Assembly: GCA_031431125.1 (NCBI GenBank)
Contig: JANPCX010000013.1
Coordinates: 1-53,983, forward strand
Direction: 5' to 3'
Source: JANPCX01 sp031431125
GTDB lineage: Bacteria > Pseudomonadota > Gammaproteobacteria > Burkholderiales > Burkholderiaceae_C
DNA: 53,983 bases
The notes beneath the pieces were generated by a model. It worked only from the letters and a program-made list of their open reading frames with translations. It did no database searches and was not told the DNA's origin. Below, piece by piece: positions 7,595-16,322 of this stretch; the stretch's first letter is position 1, and each line of letters opens with the position of its first letter. A program made the position numbers and the translations under genes.

Positions 7595-9844
7595 ATGACC
7601 GACGACCTCACGTCCAATCAACCCAAGGTGCTTTTGGTCGACGACGACGAAGTCAACCTCTTGTTGACGTCCATGGCCCTGCGCGAGCGCGGTTTTTCTG
7701 TGTTGGAGGTGAGCAGTGGCGAGCAGGCGATTCAAACCCTTGCCAGCTGGTTGCCTGACGTGGTGGTGCTGGACGCCCTGATGCCCGGCATGGACGGCTT
7801 TGCGACCTGCCGCGAAATGCGCGAATTACCCGGCTTCGAGTCGTTGCCTGTCCTGATGCTGACCGGCTTGGACGACGATGCTTCGATTAACCGCGCCTAC
7901 GAAGCGGGGGCGACAGACTTCTTTGTGAAGTCCAATCAATGGAGTTTGCTTGGCGGGCGTTTGCAGTATTTGCTGCGTTCTTCAAGAACCCGCCAGGAGC
8001 TGGAAAGAAGCAAATCCAAACTGGCCCGCGCACAAGACCTGGCGCGCATGGGAAGTTTTGATTGGCAACGGCACCACGGACGACTGATTTTCTCCATTGA
8101 AGGCTTGCGGGTCTTCGGCTTGGCGCCGAGCGATACCTTGGCTTTCAGGCGTTTGGTGCGTTGGATGCCTGCGGACAACCGAAGCTCTTTCTTGAGCCTG
8201 CTGCGCGGTGTGCTGCGTCACAGTACCGTGCTCGACACAGACATCACGGTCAATTTGGTCGATGGTCGGGCCCGTGTGCTGCACGCCGAGGCAGAACCTG
8301 AATTCAACGAGCACGGAAATCTGGTGGGCTACACCGGCATCGTGCAAGACGTGACGGACCGTCGCGTGGCGGAAGACAAGATTCGCCACCTCGCCAACTT
8401 CGACGTCTTAACGGGTTTGCCCAACCGCCGCCAACTCATTTGGCGCGCCGAGCGGGCCTTGGAACACGCACGCAAACTGGGGCACCAGGTGGGGGTGTTG
8501 CTGATTGACTTGGACCGTTTCAAGGTCATCAACGACACCCTGGGCCACAGCGCCGGTGATGAGCTGCTGATGGAAGTGTCGCGTCGCCTGCGTTCCTGTG
8601 TTCGCCACTCCGATCAAGTGGTCGAGAGCGCGATCGAAAGCATGGGCTCGCGCTCGCACCGCACCTTGGAAGCGGTGGGTCGTTACGGCGGTGATGAGTT
8701 TGTGGCGCTGCTGCCTGAGGTGGTCGATGAACGTGACGCCGAGCGCGTCGCCACACGAATTCTGGATTTGATGCGTGAGCCCATTTTTGTGGGTGGGCAA
8801 GAGTGTTTCGTCACCGCCAGCGTTGGCATTGCGCTCTTCCCACGTGATGGGGCCTCGGTGGCTGATTTGATGCGCAACTCCGATGTGGCCATGTACGCGG
8901 TGAAAGCACAAGGCCGCAACGCCGCGTCCCTGTACCGTCCTGCATTGGCAGGAAAAGGACGCGAAAAGTTGGAGCTGGAGAGCGCCCTGCACAAAGCGCT
9001 GGAGCGCGATGAGTTGGTGCTGCATTACCAGCCCAAGGTAGACATCCGCGGTGGCCGCATGATCGGTGTCGAAGCGCTGATGCGCTGGCAGCGTGGTGCC
9101 ACCTTGGTGCCTCCTGGGGACTTCATTCCTCTGGCTGAAGAAACCGGGCTGATTGTTCCCATGAGCGAGTGGGCCATACGCGAAGCGGCCCGTCAGGTGC
9201 GTTTGTGGCAAGACAGTTTCGGCTTCGCGGGTTCCATTGCCGTCAACTTGCCAAACCGTCTTTTCGAACGCACTGACCTGGTAGAGCACATCACCGCTGC
9301 CTGCAACCAATACGGTGTTGCACCGCGGTGCATTGAATTGGAAATCACCGAAACCGGTTTGATGAAGGACTTGCAAAACGTCATCCCTTCCTTGCATCGC
9401 TTGAACCAAATCGGTGTGGAAATTTCCATTGACGACTTTGGTACGGGCTATTCCTCCTTGGCCTACCTCACCACACTACCGATCAGTGAAGTAAAAATCG
9501 ACCGCAGCTTTATTCGCGATCTGGGGGGCACGCCCCAAAGCTTGGCCGTGGTCACAGCGGTGATTGCGCTGGCGCGTTCCTTGGGGCTGCGTGTGGTGGC
9601 TGAAGGCGTTGAAACGCTCAAACAAATGGAAGCCCTGAACCGCTTGGGCTGTACCTTGGTTCAAGGCTTTTTGGTCAGCAAACCCCAACCTCCTGCCGAC
9701 ATTGAGCGCTGGCTGGAGACCATGGTTCGCACCCGCAGCGCACCTTGGATCATCGCGGCGGGTGAGTTCATGCGAGACCCTACGGTGGCCCCGGTCGATG
9801 AGCCGACGGCACGGTTGGTGGCCAGCCTGGCCGCCGCACGTTGA
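7595..9844 (+). CDS. Response regulator with GGDEF and EAL domains (REC-PAS-GGDEF-EAL)
   Basis: This 749-residue protein is predicted to make and/or break down cyclic di-GMP. The REC domain (about 8-125) has the acidic pair VDDDE and a phosphoacceptor Asp60 in VLDALMPGMDG. A PAS-like region follows at about 150-265. The GGDEF domain has LIDLDRFKVINDTLGH and an intact GGDEF at 365-369. The EAL domain has an intact EAL at 493-495 and the later motifs DDFGTGYSSL and EGVE. The GGDEF domain carries an extra segment of about 20 residues just before the active-site motif (roughly 341-361), and no canonical RxxD inhibitory site is seen. Both catalytic signatures look usable. The gene follows the hybrid kinase at 14 bp and is probably its target. 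Confidence 0.94.
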   Translation: MTDDLTSNQPKVLLVDDDEVNLLLTSMALRERGFSVLEVSSGEQAIQTLASWLPDVVVLDALMPGMDGFATCREMRELPGFESLPVLMLTGLDDDASINRAYEAGATDFFVKSNQWSLLGGRLQYLLRSSRTRQELERSKSKLARAQDLARMGSFDWQRHHGRLIFSIEGLRVFGLAPSDTLAFRRLVRWMPADNRSSFLSLLRGVLRHSTVLDTDITVNLVDGRARVLHAEAEPEFNEHGNLVGYTGIVQDVTDRRVAEDKIRHLANFDVLTGLPNRRQLIWRAERALEHARKLGHQVGVLLIDLDRFKVINDTLGHSAGDELLMEVSRRLRSCVRHSDQVVESAIESMGSRSHRTLEAVGRYGGDEFVALLPEVVDERDAERVATRILDLMREPIFVGGQECFVTASVGIALFPRDGASVADLMRNSDVAMYAVKAQGRNAASLYRPALAGKGREKLELESALHKALERDELVLHYQPKVDIRGGRMIGVEALMRWQRGATLVPPGDFIPLAEETGLIVPMSEWAIREAARQVRLWQDSFGFAGSIAVNLPNRLFERTDLVEHITAACNQYGVAPRCIELEITETGLMKDLQNVIPSLHRLNQIGVEISIDDFGTGYSSLAYLTTLPISEVKIDRSFIRDLGGTPQSLAVVTAVIALARSLGLRVVAEGVETLKQMEALNRLGCTLVQGFLVSKPQPPADIERWLETMVRTRSAPWIIAAGEFMRDPTVAPVDEPTARLVASLAAAR

Positions 9845-9880
9845 TGGTTCGGAACCTGATTTCATTATGAGCACAGCAAC

Positions 9881-11809
9881 ATGAGCACTGCGGCCCGCCC
9901 ATCCCCACCCACAGATCGATCCAAGGCCGCGGCGTTGTCGGCTCAAGCCACTGCCACTGCCGCTGCTGCAGCAGCAGCCAATAGCAATGCACCCGCACAA
10001 ATTGCGAAAGCCGCTTTGCGTCGTTTGTTGTTGGACAAGCTCGAGCCCACGCCCAGCAACTACGAGCGGGCCTATTTGCAAGAGTCCGGTGGCGCAGCTG
10101 TTGCTGCCGCGCTGCCCGAGAAAGCGCAGCGTCTGGTTGAAAAACTGGCAGGTCGGGCGCTGGACTCTCGGGCGGGTGCCGATTTGGCCAAAGCGATGGG
10201 CGAAGGTCGATGGGACGTTGCCGAGCGCCTGCTTTCTGCGCCGGATGAAAGCGGGGCCCAACTCTCCGACATGATTGACCGGGTGGTCAAAGGCGTGGGT
10301 CGCGGCGGTCGTCAATGGACCACCGCACGCAAAAAGGAAAGTTTGCAACGTGTGCTCAGCGGCAGCCGCAGCGATGCCGGAAAATTGCAACAGCGCCTGA
10401 ACCAACTGCTCACCAGTTGGGACACAGACACCCTGGATGAAGCGGTGGACACCGATGTGTCGCCTTTGGACGAAACACCGGCACCTGCACAAGCGAGTGC
10501 AGCCGAAGCGAGCTTGCCACTGATCAAACTCACACCATCCGTTGAGGGCCAAACGACGACAGACGCGGCCGTTCAGGCTGCCGTGGTGGCGCAAAACGCT
10601 CTCCACTGGAACCCGGTGGTCGGCCATCTGGGAGGCACAGTTCAACAAGCATTGCCCGCCGCTGAGGAAGCAGCACATGAGTTGGCGCAGGTGATCGCCG
10701 ATGCGGTCAAGCGCATCCAAACCGAAGGCGCCACACCCATTTTGGCGCAAGAATTGGCCGAGTTGTGCGCCCAGGCCGACCGCATGATTCAACACCGCCA
10801 CCACCTGGTGGACCAGCTCGGCAGCCTGTGCCAAGAACTCACCGCCAGTTTGACTGACCTGGCCGAGAACGAAAGCTGGGCCCAAGGTCAATGCGAGGCC
10901 ATGCGGGTTACGTTGGCTGACGGCCTGACTTCACGTGGCGTTAAATCCGTCAACGAGTTGCTGCGGACCACGCGCGAGCGCCAACAGCAGTTGCGCCAAG
11001 AACGCGAACGCGCCCGGGATTCCTTAAAAACGCTGATCAACCGCATGCTGACCGAACTCGGCGAATTGGGCTCACACACGGGGCGTTTCCACGACAGCGT
11101 GGGCCGCTATGCCGATGTGATCGAGAAGGCCGATTCGCTGGAAAGCTTGGCCGGTGTGGTGCGTGAGATGGTGGAAGAAAGCCGCACCGTGCAAGCCTTG
11201 GTGTCACAAACCCAAGCACGTTTGCAAGACGAGCACAGCAAAGCCGCGGAGCTGAACAAAAAGGTTCTAGAACTGGAGAGCGAGCTCGTGCGTTTGGCCC
11301 AGGAGGTCTCCACCGATCAACTCACCCAAGTGGCCAATCGCCGCGGTTTGATTCAAGCCTTTGATGCCGAGTGCTTGCGCATGGAACGGGCCCAAAACGG
11401 TGGCGAAGCGCCACCTCCTTTTGCCGTGGGTTTGCTCGACATCGACAACTTCAAAAAACTCAACGACGAACTGGGGCATTCCGCAGGCGACGTGGCGCTG
11501 AAATCCTTGGCCGGTGTGGTCAGTAAAACACTGCGCCCCAACGACATGGTCGCTCGTTATGGCGGCGAGGAGTTTGTGGTGCTGCTTCCTGGAACTGCGG
11601 TAGACGAAGGGCAGCAAATCCTCACCCGCTTGCAGCGCTCGCTGTCGGGTGGGCTTTTCATGCACGAGCAGAAAAAAGTGTTTGTGACTTTCTCTGCCGG
11701 CGTGACCCGCTACCGCGCCGGTGAGCGGATCGAAGATGCGCTCGAGCGCGCCGATCAGGCTTTGTACGAGGCCAAGCGCACCGGCAAAAATCGAACTTGT
11801 ATCGGCTAA
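9881..11809 (+). CDS. Diguanylate cyclase (GGEEF) with a long N-terminal PTPxNY-type region
   Basis: This 642-residue protein has a C-terminal diguanylate cyclase domain with LLDIDNFKKLNDELGHSAGD and an active-site GGEEF at 561-565. An RPND sequence lies exactly five residues before it, which fits the RxxD inhibitory site, so product feedback is expected. There is no signal peptide or membrane span. The first 50 residues include an Ala-rich stretch (about 17-33), followed by a motif PTPSNY at 56-61. The middle (about 280-460) is strongly helical, with coiled-coil character near 420-450. The PTPxNY motif recurs at the N-terminus of several betaproteobacterial GGDEF proteins I recall, but its ligand is unknown to me. 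The gene lies 36 bp after the REC-GGDEF-EAL gene and is likely in the same operon. Confidence 0.93.
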   Translation: MSTAARPSPPTDRSKAAALSAQATATAAAAAAANSNAPAQIAKAALRRLLLDKLEPTPSNYERAYLQESGGAAVAAALPEKAQRLVEKLAGRALDSRAGADLAKAMGEGRWDVAERLLSAPDESGAQLSDMIDRVVKGVGRGGRQWTTARKKESLQRVLSGSRSDAGKLQQRLNQLLTSWDTDTLDEAVDTDVSPLDETPAPAQASAAEASLPLIKLTPSVEGQTTTDAAVQAAVVAQNALHWNPVVGHLGGTVQQALPAAEEAAHELAQVIADAVKRIQTEGATPILAQELAELCAQADRMIQHRHHLVDQLGSLCQELTASLTDLAENESWAQGQCEAMRVTLADGLTSRGVKSVNELLRTTRERQQQLRQERERARDSLKTLINRMLTELGELGSHTGRFHDSVGRYADVIEKADSLESLAGVVREMVEESRTVQALVSQTQARLQDEHSKAAELNKKVLELESELVRLAQEVSTDQLTQVANRRGLIQAFDAECLRMERAQNGGEAPPPFAVGLLDIDNFKKLNDELGHSAGDVALKSLAGVVSKTLRPNDMVARYGGEEFVVLLPGTAVDEGQQILTRLQRSLSGGLFMHEQKKVFVTFSAGVTRYRAGERIEDALERADQALYEAKRTGKNRTCIG

Positions 11810-11828
11810 CGAGAGGCTGAGACCCACC

Positions 11829-12716
11829 GTGTCTCGCAAATCCCGTCGTTTCGTCAAATCACAACAGTTCCAGCCTTTGGGGTCCTCGCCGAAGGTTCAG
11901 ACCACTCGTGTGCCCGTGAACTGGCGGACTTGGGTCGGTTTCCTGCTCGGGATTGCGCTGGCCGTCGCGGTTCATCTCTGGTTGATCCGTCATACCGCGT
12001 TGTCGCCCGACTGGGCCTGGTTACCCTTTGCGCTGCCAGCGGTGGTGCTGGTGGCGGCGGCCGTCCCCCTGTGGCGACAGCAACGTTCAACGCGCAAGCA
12101 GCAGTCCGATCTGCAAGCCATGGAGTGGTCTGAATTTCAACCACTGCTGTGTCAATTACTGGAGCAGCAGGGTTACAGCGTGGGTGAATCCGGTAACCGC
12201 CCGGGCATGGTGGACCTGGTGTTGCGCAAAGACCGCAGAACCCTCCTCGTTCACGCCAAGTCCTGGCGTTCGGGTCGCTTGGGTGTGACGGAAGTGCGCG
12301 AGCTTTACGCGGCGATGGTGACCCGCTCGGCACTTGGTGGCATGGTCGTCAGCTGTGATCGTTTCGGTCGCAGCGCCATGGCCTTTGCGCGTGAAACGCA
12401 AATCATGTTGGTTGATGGCGCACTGTTGCAGAGCTGGATGCAAAAACACGTGCACCAGAGCACGCGGCCAGCGCCAGAGGAGCCAGAACCCACACAGCCT
12501 GAGCCGCCACGTCCCGCGGCCATGGACACCCACATGCTGTCCGAGTTCGCGGCGAACTCAACCTTGGGCCCACCCCAGGTGCCCGCCTGCCCTTTGTGTG
12601 AAGCACCGATGCGCGAGAGAACCGCCCGCAAGGGTCGCCACGCAGGCCGCAAGTTTTGGGGCTGTACAAAGGCGCCAAAATGCAAAGGGGTGAGAAAGTG
12701 GGAGCAGGGGGTTTGA
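11829..12716 (+). CDS. Membrane-anchored Mrr-like restriction endonuclease-fold protein with topoisomerase-type zinc finger
   Basis: This 295-residue protein has three parts. Residues about 33-54 and 62-82 are membrane segments. Residues 98-205 look like an Mrr_cat (PD-(D/E)xK superfamily) nuclease domain with GMVDLVL (Asp129) and LLVHAKSW (His142, Lys144). The acid or Gln usual before the Ala/x-Lys is a His here. A Pro-rich linker (about 212-230) leads to a C-terminal four-cysteine finger, CPLC...C-x5-C (Cys254, 257, 279, 285), of the zf-C4_Topoisom type. The start is GTG 11829, 19 bp after the upstream stop. The combination suggests a membrane-localised DNA-binding nuclease, but activity is inference. 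It probably shares the transcript of the cyclase genes. Confidence 0.8.
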   Translation: MSRKSRRFVKSQQFQPLGSSPKVQTTRVPVNWRTWVGFLLGIALAVAVHLWLIRHTALSPDWAWLPFALPAVVLVAAAVPLWRQQRSTRKQQSDLQAMEWSEFQPLLCQLLEQQGYSVGESGNRPGMVDLVLRKDRRTLLVHAKSWRSGRLGVTEVRELYAAMVTRSALGGMVVSCDRFGRSAMAFARETQIMLVDGALLQSWMQKHVHQSTRPAPEEPEPTQPEPPRPAAMDTHMLSEFAANSTLGPPQVPACPLCEAPMRERTARKGRHAGRKFWGCTKAPKCKGVRKWEQGV

Positions 12717-12730
12717 GCTCGCGCCGCCTT

Positions 12731-12820
12731 TGGCGGAAGCGGTGAGATTCGAACTCACGGACGGGTTTCCCCGTCGCCGGTTTTCAAGACCGGTGCCTTA
12801 AACCGCTCGGCCACGCTTCC
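12731..12820 (-). tRNA. tRNA-Ser (anticodon TGA)
   Basis: Read on the minus strand, bases 12820 to 12731 fold into a class II tRNA of 90 nt. It begins GGAAGCGTGGCCGAGCGG and the matching acceptor strand ends CGCTTCC-G-CCA. The anticodon loop is CTTGAAA with TGA at 12786-12784. A long variable arm follows (CGACGGGGAAACCCGTC region), then the T loop GTTCGAATC. The 3' CCA is encoded. The long variable arm and the anticodon both indicate serine. No integrase or duplicated tRNA end flanks it. Confidence 0.97.
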
Positions 12821-12881
12821 AAAGAAGAAGCGCATTGTATTCGGGTTGCCGCGGCTGTCGCTGTTTCATCAACACCTTCGA

Positions 12882-13703
12882 TCAACCCGGTCGTTGCGCT
12901 TGCGGGCAATCGACCTGAATCACCTCGCGACGCCCGCCGTCCACACGGACGGCGGTGAGTTGACCGCCCCAAACACAACCGGTGTCCAGGGCCAGCAGGT
13001 CGGGTTGGTTCACCAGTCCCAGCGTGGACCAATGGCCAAAAGCAATGGGTTGCCCTTGGTTTGCCCGGTTGGGCGCATCAAACCACGCGGTGCAACCGGC
13101 GGGTGCCTGGCCGGCACTTTCTTTGCTGGTCAGTTCAAGCGCACCGTTGGCCTGAACGAAGCGCATGCGGGTGAGGGCGTTGACGGCAAATCGAAGGCGG
13201 TCTTCGCCGGTCAAGTCGGATGACCACAACGTGGGTTCATTGCCGTACATCACTTTGAAAAAATCGCCGGGCTTGGGGTTCTGCAGTTGATGCTCAACCT
13301 CACTCGCCAGTTGCAAGGTAGTCGCTAAATCCCAAGCAGGGGGCACACCGGCATGCACCATCAACCAGCCATGGGCATGGATGGCCAATCGCTGTTGGGT
13401 GAGCCAGCGCAGCCAATGGGCGCGCTTTGGGCTGTCCAAGATGCTGCCCAGGGTGTCGCTGTGGTGCGCTGTGCGGATGCCGTGGGCCACCGCGAGCAAG
13501 TGCAAGTCGTGGTTACCCAGCAGGCACTGTGCGCTGCTGCCCAAACCCGCCAAGGCTTCTAGCGTGGCCAGGGACTGTGGGCCGCGGTTGACCAGGTCGC
13601 CCAAAGCGTAGAGCTGATCGCGTGACGCGCTGAAATCAATTTTCTGGAGCAAGCGTTGCAATGCATTGCAGCACCCTTGAATATCGCCAAGCAAATAAAC
13701 CAT
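12882..13703 (-). CDS. apaH: Symmetrical bis(5'-nucleosyl)-tetraphosphatase
   Basis: ApaH hydrolyses Ap4A and related dinucleoside polyphosphates, and also removes Np4 caps from bacterial RNA. The 273-residue length is typical. Metallophosphatase motifs are visible: GDIQG at about residues 6-10, GDLVNRGP near 36 and GNHD near 69, which supply the metal ligands. The start ATG at 13703 gives the usual MVYLLGDIQG beginning. The open frame continues upstream across the start of the divergent gene, but that extension lacks family sequence. The two genes are divergent with about 50 bp between start codons, so their promoters must be intertwined. Confidence 0.96.
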   Translation of the reverse strand: MVYLLGDIQGCCNALQRLLQKIDFSASRDQLYALGDLVNRGPQSLATLEALAGLGSSAQCLLGNHDLHLLAVAHGIRTAHHSDTLGSILDSPKRAHWLRWLTQQRLAIHAHGWLMVHAGVPPAWDLATTLQLASEVEHQLQNPKPGDFFKVMYGNEPTLWSSDLTGEDRLRFAVNALTRMRFVQANGALELTSKESAGQAPAGCTAWFDAPNRANQGQPIAFGHWSTLGLVNQPDLLALDTGCVWGGQLTAVRVDGGRREVIQVDCPQAQRPG

Positions 13704-13752
13704 GGGGGCGATTCTGCTACGCTGTGCATCCCTTTGCACCCGCGTATCCCGC

Positions 13753-15045
13753 ATGGACGTTGCTTTATTGGTTTTTTTGATCCTGCTCAACGGCTTGTTC
13801 GCCATGTCAGAAATGGCACTGACCGCCAGCCGCAAAGCCCGTTTGCAGGTATTGGTGGAAACGGGTGACGCTGGCGCGAAAGCCGCCATGACCTTGCATG
13901 ACGACCCGACGCGGTTTTTGTCCGTGGTTCAAATTGGCATCACGTCCATTGGTGTACTCAACGGTATCGTGGGCGATGCCGCGTTTTCAGCGCCCTTTGC
14001 GGCCTGGTTGCATCAGACCTTCGCTTTGCACGACCGCGCTGCTGACATCACGGCAACCGCCATGGTGGTGGTGGTCATTACTTTTCTGACCATTATTTTT
14101 GGCGAACTGGTTCCAAAACGAGTGGGGCAGATGTACCCCGAATCGGTGGCACGCTTGGTCGCTCAGCCGATGGAATGGCTGTCGCTGATCGCTCGGCCTT
14201 TTGTTAAGTTGCTTTCGTTTTGCACCGAAGGAACCCTGCGCCTGCTCGGCATCCACGGGGGACCGCAGCGCAGCGTGACCGAAGAAGAAATTGCGGCGAG
14301 TCTGGAGGAAGGCTTGGACGCTGGTGTGATCGAAGCGCAAGAACATCAAATGGTGCGCAATGTGTTTCGATTGGACGACCGACAAGTCGGTTCCATGATG
14401 ATTCCTCGCGCGGAAATTGTTTGGTTGGACGCGGATGCGCCGCTTGAAGATGTCATGAAAGTCATCAGCGAAGACGAGCATTCCCGTTACCCGGTCTGCA
14501 GAGGGGGGCTGGACGATGTCGTGGGCATCGTCTCGGCGCAGAGTTTGTTGCAGCAGTCTCTCAAAGGCCACCGCCTGTCCATCACTGAAGGCTTGCAAAC
14601 GGCTGTCTTCGTTCCGGAAACCTTGTCGGGCATGGAGTTGCTCGATCACTTCCGCGCCTCCAGCACGCAATTGGTGTTTGTTGTGGACGAATACGGCGAG
14701 GTGCAGGGCATCATCACAGTGCGTGATGTGCTGGAAGCGATCACGGGTGAATTCACCACCCCCAGCAGCGATGACTCTTGGGCTGTGCAGCGCGAAGATG
14801 GGAGTTGGTTGTTCGACGGTTTGATTCCTGTATTGGAGCTCAAAGACCGCGTGCAACTCAAAGAGCTGCCGGAGGAAGACCGCGGCCGCTACAACACCTT
14901 GGCAGGCATGGTCATGCTGTTGCTGGGGCGATTGCCCACCACCACCGATACGGTGGAGTGGGAAGGATGGCGTTTTGAGGTGATCGACATGGATGGCAAA
15001 CGCATCGACAAGGTGCTTGCCACTGCCCTGCCTTCCTCAGTCTGA
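13753..15045 (+). CDS. Hemolysin C/CorC-type membrane protein (DUF21-CBS-CBS-CorC_HlyC)
   Basis: This is a 430-residue member of the CNNM/CorB/HlyC group, inner membrane proteins linked to Mg2+/Co2+ homeostasis. The N-terminal DUF21 domain (about 1-190) has several hydrophobic segments and the conserved stretches NGLFAMSEMAL and FGELVPKR. Two CBS domains occupy about 210-335 (IPRAEIVWLDA..., VFVPETLSGMELL...). A CorC_HlyC domain follows at about 350-425. The start ATG 13753 yields MDVALLVFLI; the frame opens slightly earlier inside apaH. Whether it transports ions or regulates a transporter cannot be told from sequence. Its 3' end overlaps the convergent mogA stop by nine bases. Confidence 0.9.
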   Translation: MDVALLVFLILLNGLFAMSEMALTASRKARLQVLVETGDAGAKAAMTLHDDPTRFLSVVQIGITSIGVLNGIVGDAAFSAPFAAWLHQTFALHDRAADITATAMVVVVITFLTIIFGELVPKRVGQMYPESVARLVAQPMEWLSLIARPFVKLLSFCTEGTLRLLGIHGGPQRSVTEEEIAASLEEGLDAGVIEAQEHQMVRNVFRLDDRQVGSMMIPRAEIVWLDADAPLEDVMKVISEDEHSRYPVCRGGLDDVVGIVSAQSLLQQSLKGHRLSITEGLQTAVFVPETLSGMELLDHFRASSTQLVFVVDEYGEVQGIITVRDVLEAITGEFTTPSSDDSWAVQREDGSWLFDGLIPVLELKDRVQLKELPEEDRGRYNTLAGMVMLLLGRLPTTTDTVEWEGWRFEVIDMDGKRIDKVLATALPSSV

Positions 15046-15639
15046 GTTTGTTTTTTGGCGCAATGCCGACTTCGGCCTGAACGCTTTGCAAATCGCCTCA
15101 TCGGTCTCGATGTAAGGGCCGCCGATCAAGTCCACGCAGTAAGGAACCGCTGAAAAAATGCCGGAAACCGGGGGCGACGCCTGGGGCAAACCTTGCAGGG
15201 TTTCGGCGATCGATTTGGGTTGGCCGGGCAAATTGATGATGAGGCAGCGGCCTCGAATGACAGCCACTTGCCTCGACAAGATGGCGGTGGGCACAAAGTG
15301 CAGGCTGATTTGGCGCATTTGTTCACTAAAGCCCGGCATCACACGGTCGGCCACCGCGAGTGTGGCTTCTGGTGTGACGTCTCGCGGCGCGGGTCCAGTG
15401 CCCCCCGTGGTCAGCACCAGGTCACAGTGTGCGGTGTCGACCAAGTCGCGCAGTGCGGCGCTGATGGCGGCCTCGTCATCGGCAACCAAGCGGCTGTGCC
15501 ACTCGATCGGATTGCGCAGGGCCTGTTGCAGCCACTCTTGCAGCGCGGGAATGCCTTGGTCGGTGTAGGCGCCGCTGCTGGCCCGGTCGCTTGCCGACAA
15601 CAAACCGATGCGAACCGTGTCGGCCCGCGGCTCAGTCAT
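15037..15639 (-). CDS. mogA: Molybdopterin adenylyltransferase
   Basis: MogA adenylates molybdopterin in preparation for molybdate insertion during molybdenum cofactor synthesis in the cytoplasm. The protein is 200 residues. It carries the MoCF_biosynth signatures LLSASDRASSG near the N-terminus and TTGGTGPAPRDVTPEAT in the middle, with NLPGQPKSI further on. The ATG at 15639 overlaps the end of the darP gene by eight bases, so the two are likely co-translated. An open frame 11 codons longer exists but adds a basic tail inside darP. No other moa/moe gene is in the window. Confidence 0.93.
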   Translation of the reverse strand: MTEPRADTVRIGLLSASDRASSGAYTDQGIPALQEWLQQALRNPIEWHSRLVADDEAAISAALRDLVDTAHCDLVLTTGGTGPAPRDVTPEATLAVADRVMPGFSEQMRQISLHFVPTAILSRQVAVIRGRCLIINLPGQPKSIAETLQGLPQASPPVSGIFSAVPYCVDLIGGPYIETDEAICKAFRPKSALRQKTNSD

Positions 15640-16216
15640 TCGTTTCCTCGCCTTCGTCTGCCAGCGATGCACCTCCTGCAGAAGCCGTGTGCTGTTTGAT
15701 CAACTGAAAGAGCTCTCGGTAAGCACGTCCGTTGCGCTGCTCCGGCGCACTGGCAGCGTCTTTGCGCGCGGCGCGCACCAGGCTGCGCAGTTGCTGCAAA
15801 TCGGTGTCGGGGTGCTGTTTCATCCACGTGGTGAGGATGTCGTCGCTGGCCAGCATTTGGGCACGCCAATGTTCCATTTCATGCAGCGCCAGCGATGCTT
15901 TTGCAGTTCCCAGCTTCAGCGCCGCCACGGCTTCGCGCAAGGGTTCTGGGTCTGCACGGCGCATGAGCTTGCCGATGTACTGCATCTGCCGACGTTTGCC
16001 TTCGTGGGTGCGGGTTTGTTTATAGGTACGCAGCGCGTCCAGCAGACTTTCGTTCATCGGCAGGCCGTCCAAGCGGTCGTCGGGCAGAGCGATCAAGTCT
16101 TCGCCCAGGCTTTGTAGATCATGCGATTCTTTTTTTCGCTGTGTTTTGCTCGGGCGATCCCAGGGCTCAAGGCTGTCGTTTTCTTGCTCAGGATGGGGTT
16201 CGGCGCGCGGTGACAT
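15632..16216 (-). CDS. darP: DarP/YjgA (DUF615) ribosome biogenesis-associated protein
   Basis: This is a 194-residue member of the DUF615 family, known in E. coli as YjgA/DarP, which associates with the late 50S precursor. The conserved block KRRQMQYIGKLMR at about residues 76-88 and the basic, helical character with an acidic N-terminus fit the family. Its stop overlaps the start of mogA by eight bases. It is transcribed divergently from pmbA, and in many proteobacteria yjgA and pmbA also sit back to back, which supports both calls. Confidence 0.93.
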   Translation of the reverse strand: MSPRAEPHPEQENDSLEPWDRPSKTQRKKESHDLQSLGEDLIALPDDRLDGLPMNESLLDALRTYKQTRTHEGKRRQMQYIGKLMRRADPEPLREAVAALKLGTAKASLALHEMEHWRAQMLASDDILTTWMKQHPDTDLQQLRSLVRAARKDAASAPEQRNGRAYRELFQLIKQHTASAGGASLADEGEETND

Positions 16217-16322
16217 AGACGGTTCTCAGGGTTTTTCGGACGGGCCAATGGTTCCGTCTACGGGCTGTGTATGCCCTCGTCGTTATGATAGCCCCGGCCC
16301 GTATTGAAACTTTCCAAGTCCC

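Noticed and set aside
8408..9409. 333-codon minus-strand frame opposite the GGDEF-EAL gene
   Set aside because: His/Gln-rich shadow of a strongly supported gene, with no ribosome binding site.
12731..12820. tRNA-Ser as an integration site for a genomic island
   Set aside because: No integrase, no direct repeat of the tRNA 3' end, and core genes on both sides.
15037..15045. Overlap of the CorC-type gene and mogA ends as evidence of a frameshift
   Set aside because: Both proteins have normal family lengths and endings; it is a simple 9-base convergent overlap.
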